From: Clostridiales bacterium
GTDB taxonomy: Bacteria; Bacillota; Clostridia; Clostridiales; Oxobacteraceae
Assembly (NCBI GenBank): GCA_030016385.1
Contig: JASEJN010000023.1
Location: 1 to 45,793 of the forward strand
Length of the DNA: 45,793 bases
Reading direction: 5' to 3'
Under the pieces are notes generated by a model. The model was given only the letters and a program-made list of their open reading frames with translations. It was not told the DNA's origin and did no database searches. The translations under genes and the position numbers were made by a program. Below are positions 33,444 through 42,468 of the stretch, in pieces; the stretch's first letter is position 1, and every line of letters begins with the position of its first letter.

Positions 33444-33953
33444 ATGGAAGTTAAATATTTAAGGATTGGTAAAATAATAAATACTCATGGAATAAAGGGG
33501 GAACTCAAGGTATTGCCCCTAACCGACAATATTAAGAGATTCAGCGACCTTTCATATGTGCTTTTGGATGATGAAAAGCTCTATAGATATGAAGTTGAAT
33601 ATGTTAATTATTTTAAGGGCACAGTACTATTAAAACTCAAAGGCATAGATAATGTCGATGATGCGTTGAAGATAAAAGGATATTATATACTTATTGAAAG
33701 GAAAGATGCTATAAAACTTCCTGAAGGAAGCTATTTTATATGCGATATAATAGGTCTGGATGTGCAGGACATAAACAAGGGTTATATGGGTAAGATTTCA
33801 GATGTCATAAGCACCGGAAGCAACGATGTATATGTGATAAAACAGTATAAAACCAATAAAGAAATACTTATACCTGCTCTTAAAAGCGTGGTAAAGGATA
33901 TAGATATTAAAAGCGGTAAAATGGTTATCGACATGCCGGAGGGGATATTGTAA
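33444..33953 (+). CDS. rimM: Ribosome maturation factor RimM
   Basis: RimM assists 30S head assembly and binds uS19. The 169-residue protein has the N-terminal barrel ([29 protein letters not shown]) and a PRC-barrel C-terminal domain ([49 protein letters not shown]). The start is ATG 33444. trmD begins 1 base after its stop, so the two are translationally linked. Confidence 0.96.
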   Translation: MEVKYLRIGKIINTHGIKGELKVLPLTDNIKRFSDLSYVLLDDEKLYRYEVEYVNYFKGTVLLKLKGIDNVDDALKIKGYYILIERKDAIKLPEGSYFICDIIGLDVQDINKGYMGKISDVISTGSNDVYVIKQYKTNKEILIPALKSVVKDIDIKSGKMVIDMPEGIL

Positions 33954-33954
33954 C

Positions 33955-34692
33955 ATGAAAATAGATGTACTTACCCTTTTCCCGGAAATGTTTTCTCCGC
34001 TAGATTTCAGCATCATAAAAAGGGCGAGAGATAAGGGAATAATATCAATAAATCTATACAATATCCGTGACTTTTCCAAGGATATCCATAGAAGAGTCGA
34101 TGATTATCCATATGGAGGCGGCTCAGGAATGGTAATGGCTGCAGACCCTATTTATAATGCCGTCGGCTATCTTAAGGATAATTCGGACTTAAAGCCAAGA
34201 GTCATACTTATGAGTCCGGAGGGAAGAAAGTATAACCAGGAGGCGGCTAAAGAGCTTTCAAAGGAAGAATACTTGATCTTGATATGCGGGCACTATGAGG
34301 GAATAGATGAAAGGATAAAGCCATTGCTGAGTGATGAAATATCCGTCGGAGATTATGTATTGACCGGCGGGGAAATTGCCGCGATGGCCGTAATAGATTC
34401 CACATGCCGTCTTGTTCCGGGAGTATTAAGTTCTAAAGACAGTTATGAAGAAGAATCGTTTTACAATGGTCTTCTTGAGTATCCCCAGTATACCAGACCT
34501 GAGGAGTATAACGGCATGAAGGTTCCTGAAGTGTTATTAAGCGGATACCATGAGAAGATAAGGTTATGGAGAAGATGCCAGTCCCTAAAAAAAACATTAT
34601 TATTAAGGCCTGATATTATTGATTTTGAAAAATTATCGGATGAAGATAAGAAGATATTGAAGTCGATAGAATCAGGAAATGAAAAGATTTGA
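33955..34692 (+). CDS. trmD: tRNA (guanine(37)-N1)-methyltransferase TrmD
   Basis: TrmD makes m1G37 in tRNAs and prevents frameshifting. The 245-residue SPOUT enzyme shows [20 protein letters not shown], the [12 protein letters not shown] loop, [13 protein letters not shown], and the knot segment [15 protein letters not shown]. It starts 1 base after rimM. Its stop codon overlaps the -35 box of the rplS promoter, so rplS is probably transcribed both by read-through and on its own. Confidence 0.98.
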   Translation: MKIDVLTLFPEMFSPLDFSIIKRARDKGIISINLYNIRDFSKDIHRRVDDYPYGGGSGMVMAADPIYNAVGYLKDNSDLKPRVILMSPEGRKYNQEAAKELSKEEYLILICGHYEGIDERIKPLLSDEISVGDYVLTGGEIAAMAVIDSTCRLVPGVLSSKDSYEEESFYNGLLEYPQYTRPEEYNGMKVPEVLLSGYHEKIRLWRRCQSLKKTLLLRPDIIDFEKLSDEDKKILKSIESGNEKI

Positions 34693-34717
34693 ACAATATT
34701 ATATGACATGATATAAT
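34689..34717 (+). promoter_or_regulatory. Promoter of rplS within the end of trmD
   Basis: TTGAAC (34689-34694) overlaps the trmD stop; TATAAT (34712-34717) follows after 17 bases. Transcription would begin near 34724. Confidence 0.65.
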
Positions 34718-34723
34718 TACTGG

Positions 34724-34790
34724 GAGTTATCAAGGACGGCCGTCTTTGGTAAAGACTGGTAATAACGCCTTATAGAAGGGAGGAACACAC
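34724..34790 (+). promoter_or_regulatory. Structured 5' leader of rplS, candidate L19 autoregulatory leader
   Basis: The 67-base leader can fold: GTTAT (34726-34730) with ATAAC (34762-34766) encloses the perfect hairpin GTCTTT-GGT-AAAGAC (34742-34756), and GACGGCCGTC (34736-34745) is an alternative palindrome. A feedback leader (L19 leader) is known before rplS in Firmicutes. I did not compare it with the family model, so the identity is inferred from position and fold. Confidence 0.5.
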
Positions 34791-35141
34791 ATGGATATAT
34801 TAAGGTCGATTGAAGCAGAGCAGATGAAAAAGGATATACCCGATTTCAAGATCGGTGATACTTTGAGGGTAAACATCAGGATAAAGGAAGGAAACAGAGA
34901 AAGAACGCAGGCCTTTGAAGGCACGGCTATAAAGAGGCAAAATGGCGGACTCAGGGAAACATTTACTGTAAGAAGGATTTCTTACGGCGTAGGAGTCGAA
35001 AAAACTTTCCCTCTCCATTCTCCGGTTATAGAATCCATAGAAGTTATCAGAAAAGGCAAAGCAAGAAGGGCTAAACTCTATTACCTGAGAAAAAGAGTAG
35101 GAAAGGCTGCCAAAGTCAAAGAAAAAGCTATAACAGAATAA
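34791..35141 (+). CDS. rplS: Ribosomal protein bL19
   Basis: The 116-residue bL19 lies at the 30S-50S interface. It shows [59 protein letters not shown] and a basic [26 protein letters not shown] precedes ATG 34791. It has its own promoter and structured leader, and a terminator follows. Confidence 0.98.
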   Translation: MDILRSIEAEQMKKDIPDFKIGDTLRVNIRIKEGNRERTQAFEGTAIKRQNGGLRETFTVRRISYGVGVEKTFPLHSPVIESIEVIRKGKARRAKLYYLRKRVGKAAKVKEKAITE

Positions 35142-35148
35142 GCGATGG

Positions 35149-35177
35149 GGGACTGTAAATGCAGTCCCTTTTATTTT
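35149..35177 (+). terminator. Terminator after rplS
   Basis: GGGACTG (35149-35155) pairs with CAGTCCC (35162-35168), followed by TTTTATTTT. Confidence 0.85.
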
Positions 35178-35272
35178 AGAATGCCATTTTGAAGCATGCA
35201 GAAGTTTAGTGCGGCGGAAAATTCTACGTAAGTCATATAAAATTATTCCAAAGCTATTAGAGAGGTGATAAT

Positions 35273-36130
35273 TTGAAGATAAACTGGTATCCCGGGCATA
35301 TGGCAAAAGCAAAACGTGAAATAACAGAATCGTTAAAACTGGTGGATATAGTTATAGAATTGCTGGATGCAAGGATTCCTGAAAGCAGCAGAAATCCCGA
35401 CGTAGATGCCTTGTGCAAAGGCAAACCCCGGATTATTGTCCTTAACAAAAGCGATCTTGCGGATGAAAAAATTAATAGGCTATGGATTGATTTTTTTGAA
35501 GCCGGAAATGAGAAATGCGTTGAGATAGATTCTATAACAGGAAAAGGGATTAAAAACTTATTATCCGCAATTCGTAAGCAGAGCATGGAAAAAAATAAAA
35601 AGCTTAAAGAAAAGGGTATGTTATCAAAGCCTGTAAGGGCTATGATAATCGGAATACCAAATGTCGGAAAGTCGTCGCTGATAAACAGGATATCGGGCAG
35701 AGGCGCCGCCAGAACAGGCGATAAGCCTGGTGTTACAAAAGGCAGACAGTGGATAAAGACGGGGAATGATATCGATTTGTTGGATACACCGGGTATATTG
35801 TGGCCGAAGCTTGGAGATGAGGAAACGGGTTTAAATCTATCGCTTACAGGGGCGATAAACGATGAAATCATCGACATTCAGGAGCTGACATATAGATTAA
35901 TAGATAAAATAAAACATATGTCTTCCAATACGCTTAAACAAAGGTTTGGAATAGAAAATACCGATGAGGACAGCAAAATTATAATAGAAGAGATCGCAAA
36001 AGGCAGGGGATGTATGATGCGCGGAGGGGAACCCGATATAGGCAGGGTATCGAAATTGATACTGAATGAGTTCAGATCCGGCAAGCTTGGGAGGATATCA
36101 TTAGAAAGTCCGCACGATGGGGGAATGTAA
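35273..36130 (+). CDS. rbgA: Ribosome biogenesis GTPase RbgA (YlqF)
   Basis: RbgA is needed for late 50S assembly. The 285-residue protein has the circularly permuted GTPase order: INWYPGHMAKAKREI at the N-terminus, G4 LNKSDLAD (57-64), G1 GIPNVGKSSLIN (127-138), G2/G3 KPGVTKGRQWIK and LLDTPGILWPK, then a C-terminal RNA-binding helical domain. TTG 35273 follows AGAGAGGTGATAA. rnhB begins directly after its stop codon (TAAATG), as in B. subtilis. Confidence 0.96.
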   Translation: MKINWYPGHMAKAKREITESLKLVDIVIELLDARIPESSRNPDVDALCKGKPRIIVLNKSDLADEKINRLWIDFFEAGNEKCVEIDSITGKGIKNLLSAIRKQSMEKNKKLKEKGMLSKPVRAMIIGIPNVGKSSLINRISGRGAARTGDKPGVTKGRQWIKTGNDIDLLDTPGILWPKLGDEETGLNLSLTGAINDEIIDIQELTYRLIDKIKHMSSNTLKQRFGIENTDEDSKIIIEEIAKGRGCMMRGGEPDIGRVSKLILNEFRSGKLGRISLESPHDGGM

Positions 36131-36907
36131 ATGGATTTTTCAAATATGACTGTAAAAGATATAGATAAATTGATACGCAAAGCAAATTGGGAAGATAAGA
36201 AAAAGATAATCGAGGGATGCAAAAGCGACGAGCGGTCAGGAATAAAAAAAGTAATATCAAGGGCGTCATCGGAAATGGAAAAGCATGATATGGAAGTTCA
36301 AAGGATAATATCCATGAAAAGGTATGAATATGAATACTTTAAAAGAGGCGCTAAATATATTGCAGGTATAGATGAAGTTGGAAGGGGTCCTCTAGCAGGT
36401 GCTGTTTATGCATCATGCGTTATGCTTCCTAAAGACTGCATAATAGAATATGTTAATGATTCTAAAAAATTGACACCTGAAAAAAGAGAAGAGCTCAGCA
36501 AAATAATAAAAAAAGAGGCTATATCCTATGGCATCGGTTTTTGTGATGAAAAAATGATAGATAAAATAAATATTTTAAATGCTACATACGAAGCCATGAA
36601 GATGGCAATATCGAAACTTTCCGTAAGACCGCAGGTCATTTTAGTGGATGCCTTAAGAATACCCGGCATTGACATATTTCAGGTGCCAATAATAAAGGGC
36701 GATTCCCTTTCATTTTCTATTGCAGCAGCATCGATAGTCGCAAAGGTTGAAAGGGACAGTTACATGAGGATGCTTCACGATAAATATCCTGTATATAATT
36801 TCGCCTCCAACAAAGGTTACGGTACGAAAGAGCATATAGAAGCCATAAAAAAATACGGACCTTCTCCCGTACATAGAAAGTCTTTTATCAAGGGATTTTT
36901 CAAGTAG
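36131..36907 (+). CDS. rnhB: Ribonuclease HII
   Basis: RNase HII removes ribonucleotides and RNA primers from DNA. The 258-residue protein has an N-terminal extension of about 70 residues typical of the Bacillus type, then the catalytic motif IAGIDEVGRGPLAGAVYAS (78-96, Asp81 and Glu82), DSKKLTPEKREEL, ILVDALRIPG and SIAAASIVAKVERD, SNKGYGTKEH and SPVHRKSF. Start and rbgA stop are adjacent. Confidence 0.97.
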   Translation: MDFSNMTVKDIDKLIRKANWEDKKKIIEGCKSDERSGIKKVISRASSEMEKHDMEVQRIISMKRYEYEYFKRGAKYIAGIDEVGRGPLAGAVYASCVMLPKDCIIEYVNDSKKLTPEKREELSKIIKKEAISYGIGFCDEKMIDKINILNATYEAMKMAISKLSVRPQVILVDALRIPGIDIFQVPIIKGDSLSFSIAAASIVAKVERDSYMRMLHDKYPVYNFASNKGYGTKEHIEAIKKYGPSPVHRKSFIKGFFK

Positions 36908-36946
36908 AATCGATGTAATAACATTAAATTTGTGAGGCGTTTGTTT

Positions 36947-37321
36947 ATGGATTCCAGCAAGGATAAAGGAGATTTAGGCGAACAGGCGGCCGTTGAATAC
37001 CTTATTAAAAACGGATACAGCATATTGCAGAGAAATTTCAGGACAAGATATGGCGAAATAGATATAATAGGCAGGGACGAAGATTATATCGCATTTATCG
37101 AAGTGAAAACGAGAAAAAATAATGAATTTGGTCTGCCATGCGAGGCCGTAACTAAAAACAAACAAAATAAAATTATCAGGATGGCTATGATGTATATCAG
37201 CCAAAAAAGACTGTACGGGCTTAATTTCAGGTTTGATGTTGTCGAGACAATAATTTCAAACGATGAAATAAGATATTTAAGGCTTATAAAAAATGCATTT
37301 GATGCCGATTCCATCATATGA
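36947..37321 (+). CDS. yraN: YraN/UPF0102 family nuclease-like protein
   Basis: The 124-residue protein belongs to UPF0102, a PD-(D/E)XK-like fold of uncertain role found beside rnhB. It shows GDLGEQAAVEYLIKNGY, RNFRTRYGEIDIIGRDEDY, then IAFIEVKTRKNNEFG with the nuclease-type E-x-K, and FRFDVVETI. I chose ATG 36947 since GTGAGG (36932-36937) is its likely ribosome binding site; reading from that GTG would add five residues. Confidence 0.9.
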   Translation: MDSSKDKGDLGEQAAVEYLIKNGYSILQRNFRTRYGEIDIIGRDEDYIAFIEVKTRKNNEFGLPCEAVTKNKQNKIIRMAMMYISQKRLYGLNFRFDVVETIISNDEIRYLRLIKNAFDADSII

Positions 37322-37377
37322 TTTTGGGTTAAAAAATCTTTATTTGGCCATAATTGTGAGCATGGGGGTATAGAATT

Positions 37378-38910
37378 ATGATAAGTAAAGTATACACCTG
37401 TGCTGTAACAGGTATAAATGGTCTCATCATCGAAGTCGAAACCGATATTTCAAATGGCCTTCCCGGATTTACGATAGTCGGTCTTCCAGATGCGGCCATC
37501 AGGGAATCTAAAGAAAGGGTAAGGGCATCCATTAAAAACTCCAATTATGATTATCCTTTAAAAAAGATCACCGTAAATCTTGCGCCTGCCGATATAAAAA
37601 AGGAAGGGCCGTGCTATGACCTGCCTATAGCCGTAAGCATATTGCATGCAAGCGGGCAGATAATTTCCGATGATATCGATGAATATCTTATACTTGGCGA
37701 GCTTTCCCTGGACGGAAGGGTTAAACCCGTGAACGGCGTACTCTGCATGGTCGCAGACGGAGTCAAAAATGGATACAGGAAGATAATCGTACCGTTTAAA
37801 AATGCGAATGAAGCAGCCATTATAAAGGATGCCGAAGTATATCCCGTGTCTTCGCTGAAGGAAACTATTGATGTCCTTGAAAGAAATAACGATATAGAAC
37901 CATATGAATTGATGGAAGATGATATAAATAAGATAAGCCGTGAGTATGACGATTTTATAGATATCAAGGGGCAGGAAAATGCGAAGCGTGCCTTTGAGAT
38001 AGCCGCTGCGGGTGGACATAACATCCTGATGATCGGACCTCCTGGGTCTGGAAAAACCATGCTTGCCAGGAGGCTTCCCGGAATACTGCCTGATTTGACT
38101 TTTGACGAGGCGATAGAGATAACTAAAATATACAGCATAACCGGCAAATTGGGAATGTCCGGAAGTATTATAAATACGCGGCCTTTTAGATCGCCTCATC
38201 ATACGATATCGAAGATTTCGCTGGTTGGAGGCGGAAGAATACCCCATCCGGGTGAAGTATCGCTGTCTCATTACGGCGTTCTTTTTTTGGATGAGCTTCC
38301 GGAATTTCAAAGGGATGCCCTGGAGGTTTTAAGACAGCCGATGGAAGATGGCGTTGTAAGCATATCGAGGGTAAATGGCGCAGTCACTTTCCCGTGCTCT
38401 TTTATGCTTGTCGCATCCATGAACCCATGTCCATGTGGATTTTTTAATGATCCGGTTAAAGAATGCACGTGCACGCCAACAGCGATAAAAAAATATTTGA
38501 GCAAAATATCGGGTCCCCTTCTCGACAGGATCGATATCCATATAGAAGTATCGCCTGTAAAATATGATGAACTCGAAAAAGAATCGAAGGGTGAAAGCTC
38601 CAGTCAGATCAAGGAGAGAGTGAACAAGGCAAGAAAATTGCAGCTAAAAAGGTATGAAAGGAGCAATATATTATGTAATGCCCAACTTACTGCAGGAATG
38701 ATTAAAAAATATTGCCATATAGATGAAAGCGGCAGGAAGATATTGAAGGCAGCATTTGAAAAATTAGGTTTAAGCGCAAGAGCTTACAACAAGATATTAA
38801 AAATTTCAAGGACGATTGCCGATTTGAATGGCGAAGAGAATATAAGCGCAGAAAATATAGGCGAAGCAGTTCAATACAGGAGCATGGACAGGAAATACTG
38901 GGAAAGATGA
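37378..38910 (+). CDS. comM: ComM/YifB family AAA ATPase (Mg chelatase-like)
   Basis: The 510-residue protein is YifB/ComM, a helicase-like AAA+ protein that helps DNA integration in transformation in some bacteria. It has an N-terminal Lon protease-like fold domain (GLPGFTIVGLPDAAIRESKE, KKITVNLAPADIKKEGPCYD), a central AAA domain with MIGPPGSGKTMLARRLPGIL, RPFRSPHHTISKISLVGGG, GVLFLDELPEF and MNPCPCGFF, and a C-terminal AAA lid. In many clostridia dprA and topA follow; here a sugar island follows instead. Confidence 0.96.
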   Translation: MISKVYTCAVTGINGLIIEVETDISNGLPGFTIVGLPDAAIRESKERVRASIKNSNYDYPLKKITVNLAPADIKKEGPCYDLPIAVSILHASGQIISDDIDEYLILGELSLDGRVKPVNGVLCMVADGVKNGYRKIIVPFKNANEAAIIKDAEVYPVSSLKETIDVLERNNDIEPYELMEDDINKISREYDDFIDIKGQENAKRAFEIAAAGGHNILMIGPPGSGKTMLARRLPGILPDLTFDEAIEITKIYSITGKLGMSGSIINTRPFRSPHHTISKISLVGGGRIPHPGEVSLSHYGVLFLDELPEFQRDALEVLRQPMEDGVVSISRVNGAVTFPCSFMLVASMNPCPCGFFNDPVKECTCTPTAIKKYLSKISGPLLDRIDIHIEVSPVKYDELEKESKGESSSQIKERVNKARKLQLKRYERSNILCNAQLTAGMIKKYCHIDESGRKILKAAFEKLGLSARAYNKILKISRTIADLNGEENISAENIGEAVQYRSMDRKYWER

Positions 38911-38951
38911 CAAATCACAATGAAATAAACATATCCAAAATATCATTTTTA

Positions 38952-39050
38952 ATGAGCAAAAATTATATTGCCCTAAAGTCAGGTCACTTTATTGTTTACG
39001 AAGATAGCAAACCTTTAATATGGGAAACTATAATAATTTTTACAAAATAA
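38952..39050 (+). other. 32-codon frame, possible N-terminal gene fragment
   Basis: After comM a frame reads MSKNYIALKSGHFIVYEDSK, continues with PLIWETIIIFTK and stops. It has balanced composition unlike random AT-rich DNA but no ribosome binding site. I recognise no family. It may be the truncated start of a gene disrupted where the sugar island begins. Confidence 0.25.
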
Positions 39051-39067
39051 CTGTTTTTATATACAAT
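39039..39067 (+). promoter_or_regulatory. Possible promoter of the second sugar island
   Basis: TTTACA (39039-39044) and TACAAT (39062-39067) are 17 bases apart. A dyad, TCAGAT (39070-39075) and ATCTGA (39088-39093), lies at the expected start site and could be an operator. The first gene starts at 39156. Confidence 0.4.
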
Positions 39068-39155
39068 TCTCAGATACATTTTTAAAAATCTGATCTAAAA
39101 TAATATATAGTTTAGTTATATTTAATTTAAATAGATAGAAAAGAGTTGAATATTT

Positions 39156-40226
39156 TTGAAACAGATAAGAGTCGCAATCATAGGACAAGGTCGCTGTGGC
39201 CGTAACATTCATGGCACATATCTTATAACGGATAACCGTTTTAAAATAGTTGCGGCGGTTGATCTGCTTAAAGATAGGCGACAAAGGGCAGAGCAAGAAT
39301 ATGGATGTGAGACTTTTAGTGATTACAGGGAGCTTTTTGGCAGAAAAGATATTGACATTGTCATCAATTCCACTCCCAGCCATCTACATTATCCAATAAC
39401 AGTAGACCTTTTAAATCATGGTTTCAATGTCATGTGTGATAAACCAATGGCCGGTAAAGTTTCAGAAGTGGATGATATGATTGAAGCGGCGCGAAAATCA
39501 GAGAAGCTGCTTGCAATTTTCCAACAGTCTCGTTATGCGCCGTATTTCCAGCAGGTCAAAAAAGTTATAAATTCAAGGGTCTTGGGAAGAATCGTACAGA
39601 TAAGCATTGCGTTTAATGGTTTCGCTAGAAGATGGGATTGGCAGTGTATGCAAGAGTATAACGGAGGAAATTTATATAATACCGGACCGCATCCGCTTGA
39701 TCAGGCTCTTCAGTTACTGAATACCAAAGAAATGCCTTCTGTTACATGTTTTATGGATAGAGCCAACACATTTGGAGATGCCGAAGATTATGTCAAATTA
39801 ATACTTAAAGCTGCTGGCAGGCCGGTAATAGATCTTGAAATATCATCATGCTGTGCTTATCCATGTTTTACATATAATGTACAGGGTACATGCGGGGGAC
39901 TCAAAGGTTCTATGGAACATATAGATTGGAAATATTTTAAACCTTCAGAAGCGCCAAAACAGCATCTTGTAAGGACTCCTTTGATGCATGAAGACGGAAC
40001 ACCCGCATACTGCAGTGAAAAGCTTAAATGGTATGAAGAAAGCTGGGACGTGCCTATAGAAAAAAAGAACCTCTTTAGTACAATTTCCGGGGAATTTTAT
40101 AATATGCTTTATAAAGTCATGACAAAAGGGGCGCCTCTCGAGATTACACCAGAACAAATAAGGCAGCAAATTGCAGTTATTGAAGAAGCTCACAGGCAAA
40201 ATCCCCTTTCTCTTATGTCAATTTGA
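39156..40226 (+). CDS. Gfo/Idh/MocA-family oxidoreductase of the amino-sugar island
   Basis: The 356-residue protein has the Rossmann motif VAIIGQGRCGRNIHG (6-20), DIVINSTPSHLHYP and the catalytic-region NVMCDKPMAGKVSEVDDM (DKP in place of EKP). The C-terminal barrel includes YNGGNLYNTGPHPLDQALQL with the active-site His. The start is TTG 39156 with a weak AAAAGAG ribosome binding site. It is the first gene of a run with NagB-like, NagA-like and isomerase genes, so it may act on an N-acetylated sugar or its oxidised form. It is clearly different from the two oxidoreductases at 20873 and 22031. Confidence 0.85.
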   Translation: MKQIRVAIIGQGRCGRNIHGTYLITDNRFKIVAAVDLLKDRRQRAEQEYGCETFSDYRELFGRKDIDIVINSTPSHLHYPITVDLLNHGFNVMCDKPMAGKVSEVDDMIEAARKSEKLLAIFQQSRYAPYFQQVKKVINSRVLGRIVQISIAFNGFARRWDWQCMQEYNGGNLYNTGPHPLDQALQLLNTKEMPSVTCFMDRANTFGDAEDYVKLILKAAGRPVIDLEISSCCAYPCFTYNVQGTCGGLKGSMEHIDWKYFKPSEAPKQHLVRTPLMHEDGTPAYCSEKLKWYEESWDVPIEKKNLFSTISGEFYNMLYKVMTKGAPLEITPEQIRQQIAVIEEAHRQNPLSLMSI

Positions 40227-40287
40227 AGTGAATCAATTTTACTTTTATATTTAAATTTTATAAGCCAGCGGTGTTGAAGGGTGATGG

Positions 40288-41055
40288 ATGATTATGGATG
40301 GATTAATCCGAAATTATAGCTTAAGTGTTAAAATATTTGAAAATAGAGATCTGTTAGGTAAATCTGCAGCCGAAGATGCCGGACTGTATATAAGAAAACT
40401 CCTAAATAAACAAGAAGAAGTCAACTTAATATTTGCTGCTGCACCTTCGCAAAATGAATTTTTAAAATATTTAAAACTACAGGATGTGAACTGGAATAGG
40501 ATAAACGCTTTTCATATGGATGAATATATGGGATTAGAAAAAGGCGATAGTAGATTATTTTCTTCATTTCTAAAAATGAGTATTTTTGACAAGGTACCTT
40601 TCAAGAAGGTGCACTACATAGAAAATGGGGAAGAATCGGTGGATAGTAAAATTCGCAGGTATCAGGAACTACTGTCCCAGTATCCGGTTGATATAACGTT
40701 CATGGGTATTGGGGAAAATGGTCATATAGCTTTCAATGATCCTCATGTTGCGGATTTTAATGATAGTCAGATGATTAAAGTCGTTGACCTTGATGAAAAA
40801 TGCAGATTGCAGCAGGTGCATGACGGCTGCTTTAAATGCATCGATGAAGTACCGAAGTTTGCTATTACTCTTACAATTCCGGCTTTGATGAAAGCTAAAA
40901 AAGTATTTTGCATGGTACCTTCTATTACTAAAGCTGAAGCTGTTAAAAAGACAATATTTGGTGATATTTCCGAGACTTGTCCAGCTACTATAATTAGAAG
41001 GCACCGTGATTCAGTACTCTATCTTGATAAGGATTCAGGGAAATATCTTCTATAA
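40288..41055 (+). CDS. NagB-like glucosamine-6-phosphate deaminase/isomerase homologue
   Basis: The 255-residue protein has the NagB core: FHMDEYMGLEKGDSR with the catalytic-region DEY, FMGIGENGHIAFNDPH with the conserved His, and VPKFAITLTIPALMKAKKVF. NagB removes ammonia from glucosamine 6-phosphate. The phosphate-binding loop of NagB (GLATGGTP in B. subtilis) is replaced here by FAAAPSQNEF, and the usual FNEP is FNDP. It therefore belongs to a divergent subgroup whose substrate may not be glucosamine 6-phosphate. The start may be ATG 40288 or 40294. The NagA-like gene follows 85 bases later. Confidence 0.75.
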   Translation: MIMDGLIRNYSLSVKIFENRDLLGKSAAEDAGLYIRKLLNKQEEVNLIFAAAPSQNEFLKYLKLQDVNWNRINAFHMDEYMGLEKGDSRLFSSFLKMSIFDKVPFKKVHYIENGEESVDSKIRRYQELLSQYPVDITFMGIGENGHIAFNDPHVADFNDSQMIKVVDLDEKCRLQQVHDGCFKCIDEVPKFAITLTIPALMKAKKVFCMVPSITKAEAVKKTIFGDISETCPATIIRRHRDSVLYLDKDSGKYLL

Positions 41056-41152
41056 TATGTTAGCTAAGGTTATAAAAATATAATGTGTTTGCCTTGATTA
41101 AAGACAGGAACTTATAACCATAAGTGAATAAATAAAGGAAGTGAGTTTTTGT

Positions 41153-42334
41153 ATGATAACTTTTATAAACGGTAGGATTATACTGCCCGATAGGTTATTG
41201 AACGGATTCTGTATCAGTGTTGAAGACGACACTATAAAAAAGATTTTCAGGGATACCGGTCATTACAATGGAACTGTAATAGATGTAAAGGGAAATTACA
41301 TTTCCCCGGGATTTATAGATATACATGTGCATGGAGGCGGTGAAGGAGACTTCCTTGACATTGATATAGAATCGGTAAGAAATATAATCAGTACACATAC
41401 AGCTCACGGGACCACTGGTATTTATCCTACGACTCTTGCCTGTTCCGATTATGAAGTATTTGGTGCTATTGATACTTTGAATAAATATATATCTTCATCT
41501 AATCATGGCGCAGAAATACTTGGTGTTCACCTTGAAGGACCATATCTTAACATGTCTCAAAGAGGTGCTCAGGATCCTAAGTATATAAAAGTTCCTATGA
41601 GAGAAGATTATATGAAATTATTCGATTATAGCAACCTTATAAAAAGAGTTACGTTTGCACCTGAGATAAAGAATGGAATGGATCTCGCCAAAGAGCTAAA
41701 GAGTCGAGGTATTGTTGCTTCAATAGGGCATTCCAATGCAGAATATGAAGATGTCATACGAGCCTTCAATATTGGAGTAAGACATGTCACCCACATTTAT
41801 TCAGGTATGCAGGGTATCCACCGAGTAAAAGGCTTTAGAAAGCTTGGAATTGTGGAGAGTGCATTTTTAATTGATGATATGACTGTAGAAATTATAGCCG
41901 ACGGTTGTCATCTTCCATTTGAATTGCTTAAGCTTATTTATAAAATAAAAGGTCCACGCAAAATCGCCCTAATAACAGATGCAATGAGGGCTGCCGGCAG
42001 AACAGAAGGCGAATCCATACTTGGGAGCAGGAAGAATGGCCAAAAGGTAATATTAAAAGATGGAGTTGCATTTATGCCTGACTTTGAAGCTTTTGCAGGT
42101 AGCATTGCGACTGCTGATAGGCTTGTGAGAAATATGTATAAAGGGGTTGGCGTAGAAATATTTAATGCAGTAAGGATGGCTTCACTAACGCCGGCGGAGA
42201 TTATGGGATGCAGTTGCAGGAAAGGTAGCATACAAGAAGGTAAGGATGCGGACATACTTGTATTTGATGATGATATTAAAATAAAATATGTGATGACGAA
42301 GGGATATGAATATCTAAACTATCTTACTGATTAG
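41153..42334 (+). CDS. NagA-like N-acetylglucosamine-6-phosphate deacetylase homologue
   Basis: This 393-residue amidohydrolase has YISPGFIDIHVHGGGEGDFL, LGVHLEGPYLN (metal-binding Glu), SIGHSNAEYEDV (His) and ALITDAMRAAG (catalytic Asp). The second metal-site region reads VTHIYSGMQGI where classical NagA has HLYNAM, so substrate contacts differ. NagA removes acetate from N-acetylglucosamine 6-phosphate. I chose ATG 41153, 11 bases behind AAGGAAG; a GTG start at 41141 would overlap that site. The order NagB-like then NagA-like supports joint action. Confidence 0.8.
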   Translation: MITFINGRIILPDRLLNGFCISVEDDTIKKIFRDTGHYNGTVIDVKGNYISPGFIDIHVHGGGEGDFLDIDIESVRNIISTHTAHGTTGIYPTTLACSDYEVFGAIDTLNKYISSSNHGAEILGVHLEGPYLNMSQRGAQDPKYIKVPMREDYMKLFDYSNLIKRVTFAPEIKNGMDLAKELKSRGIVASIGHSNAEYEDVIRAFNIGVRHVTHIYSGMQGIHRVKGFRKLGIVESAFLIDDMTVEIIADGCHLPFELLKLIYKIKGPRKIALITDAMRAAGRTEGESILGSRKNGQKVILKDGVAFMPDFEAFAGSIATADRLVRNMYKGVGVEIFNAVRMASLTPAEIMGCSCRKGSIQEGKDADILVFDDDIKIKYVMTKGYEYLNYLTD

Positions 42335-42395
42335 TATTATAAATTAAGAAAATAAAAAGTACATCATATGCGATATATTTTTTACTTATGTCATA

Positions 42396-42423
42396 GTAAG
42401 TATAGACAGGAATCTATACTTAC
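42396..42423. promoter_or_regulatory. Perfect 11-bp inverted repeat upstream of the isomerase gene
   Basis: GTAAGTATAGA (42396-42406) and TCTATACTTAC (42413-42423) flank a 6-base CAGGAA loop. No T-run follows, so a terminator is unlikely. It could be an operator or an mRNA processing or stability hairpin between nagA-like and isomerase genes. Confidence 0.45.
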
Positions 42424-42468
42424 AAATTTAACATTATTTTTACAAATATTGAATGGGGGATTAATAAA

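Noticed and set aside
37558..38310. 250-codon minus-strand frame opposite comM
   Set aside because: It is the antisense shadow of a clear comM gene, with composition of a shadow frame and no ribosome binding site.
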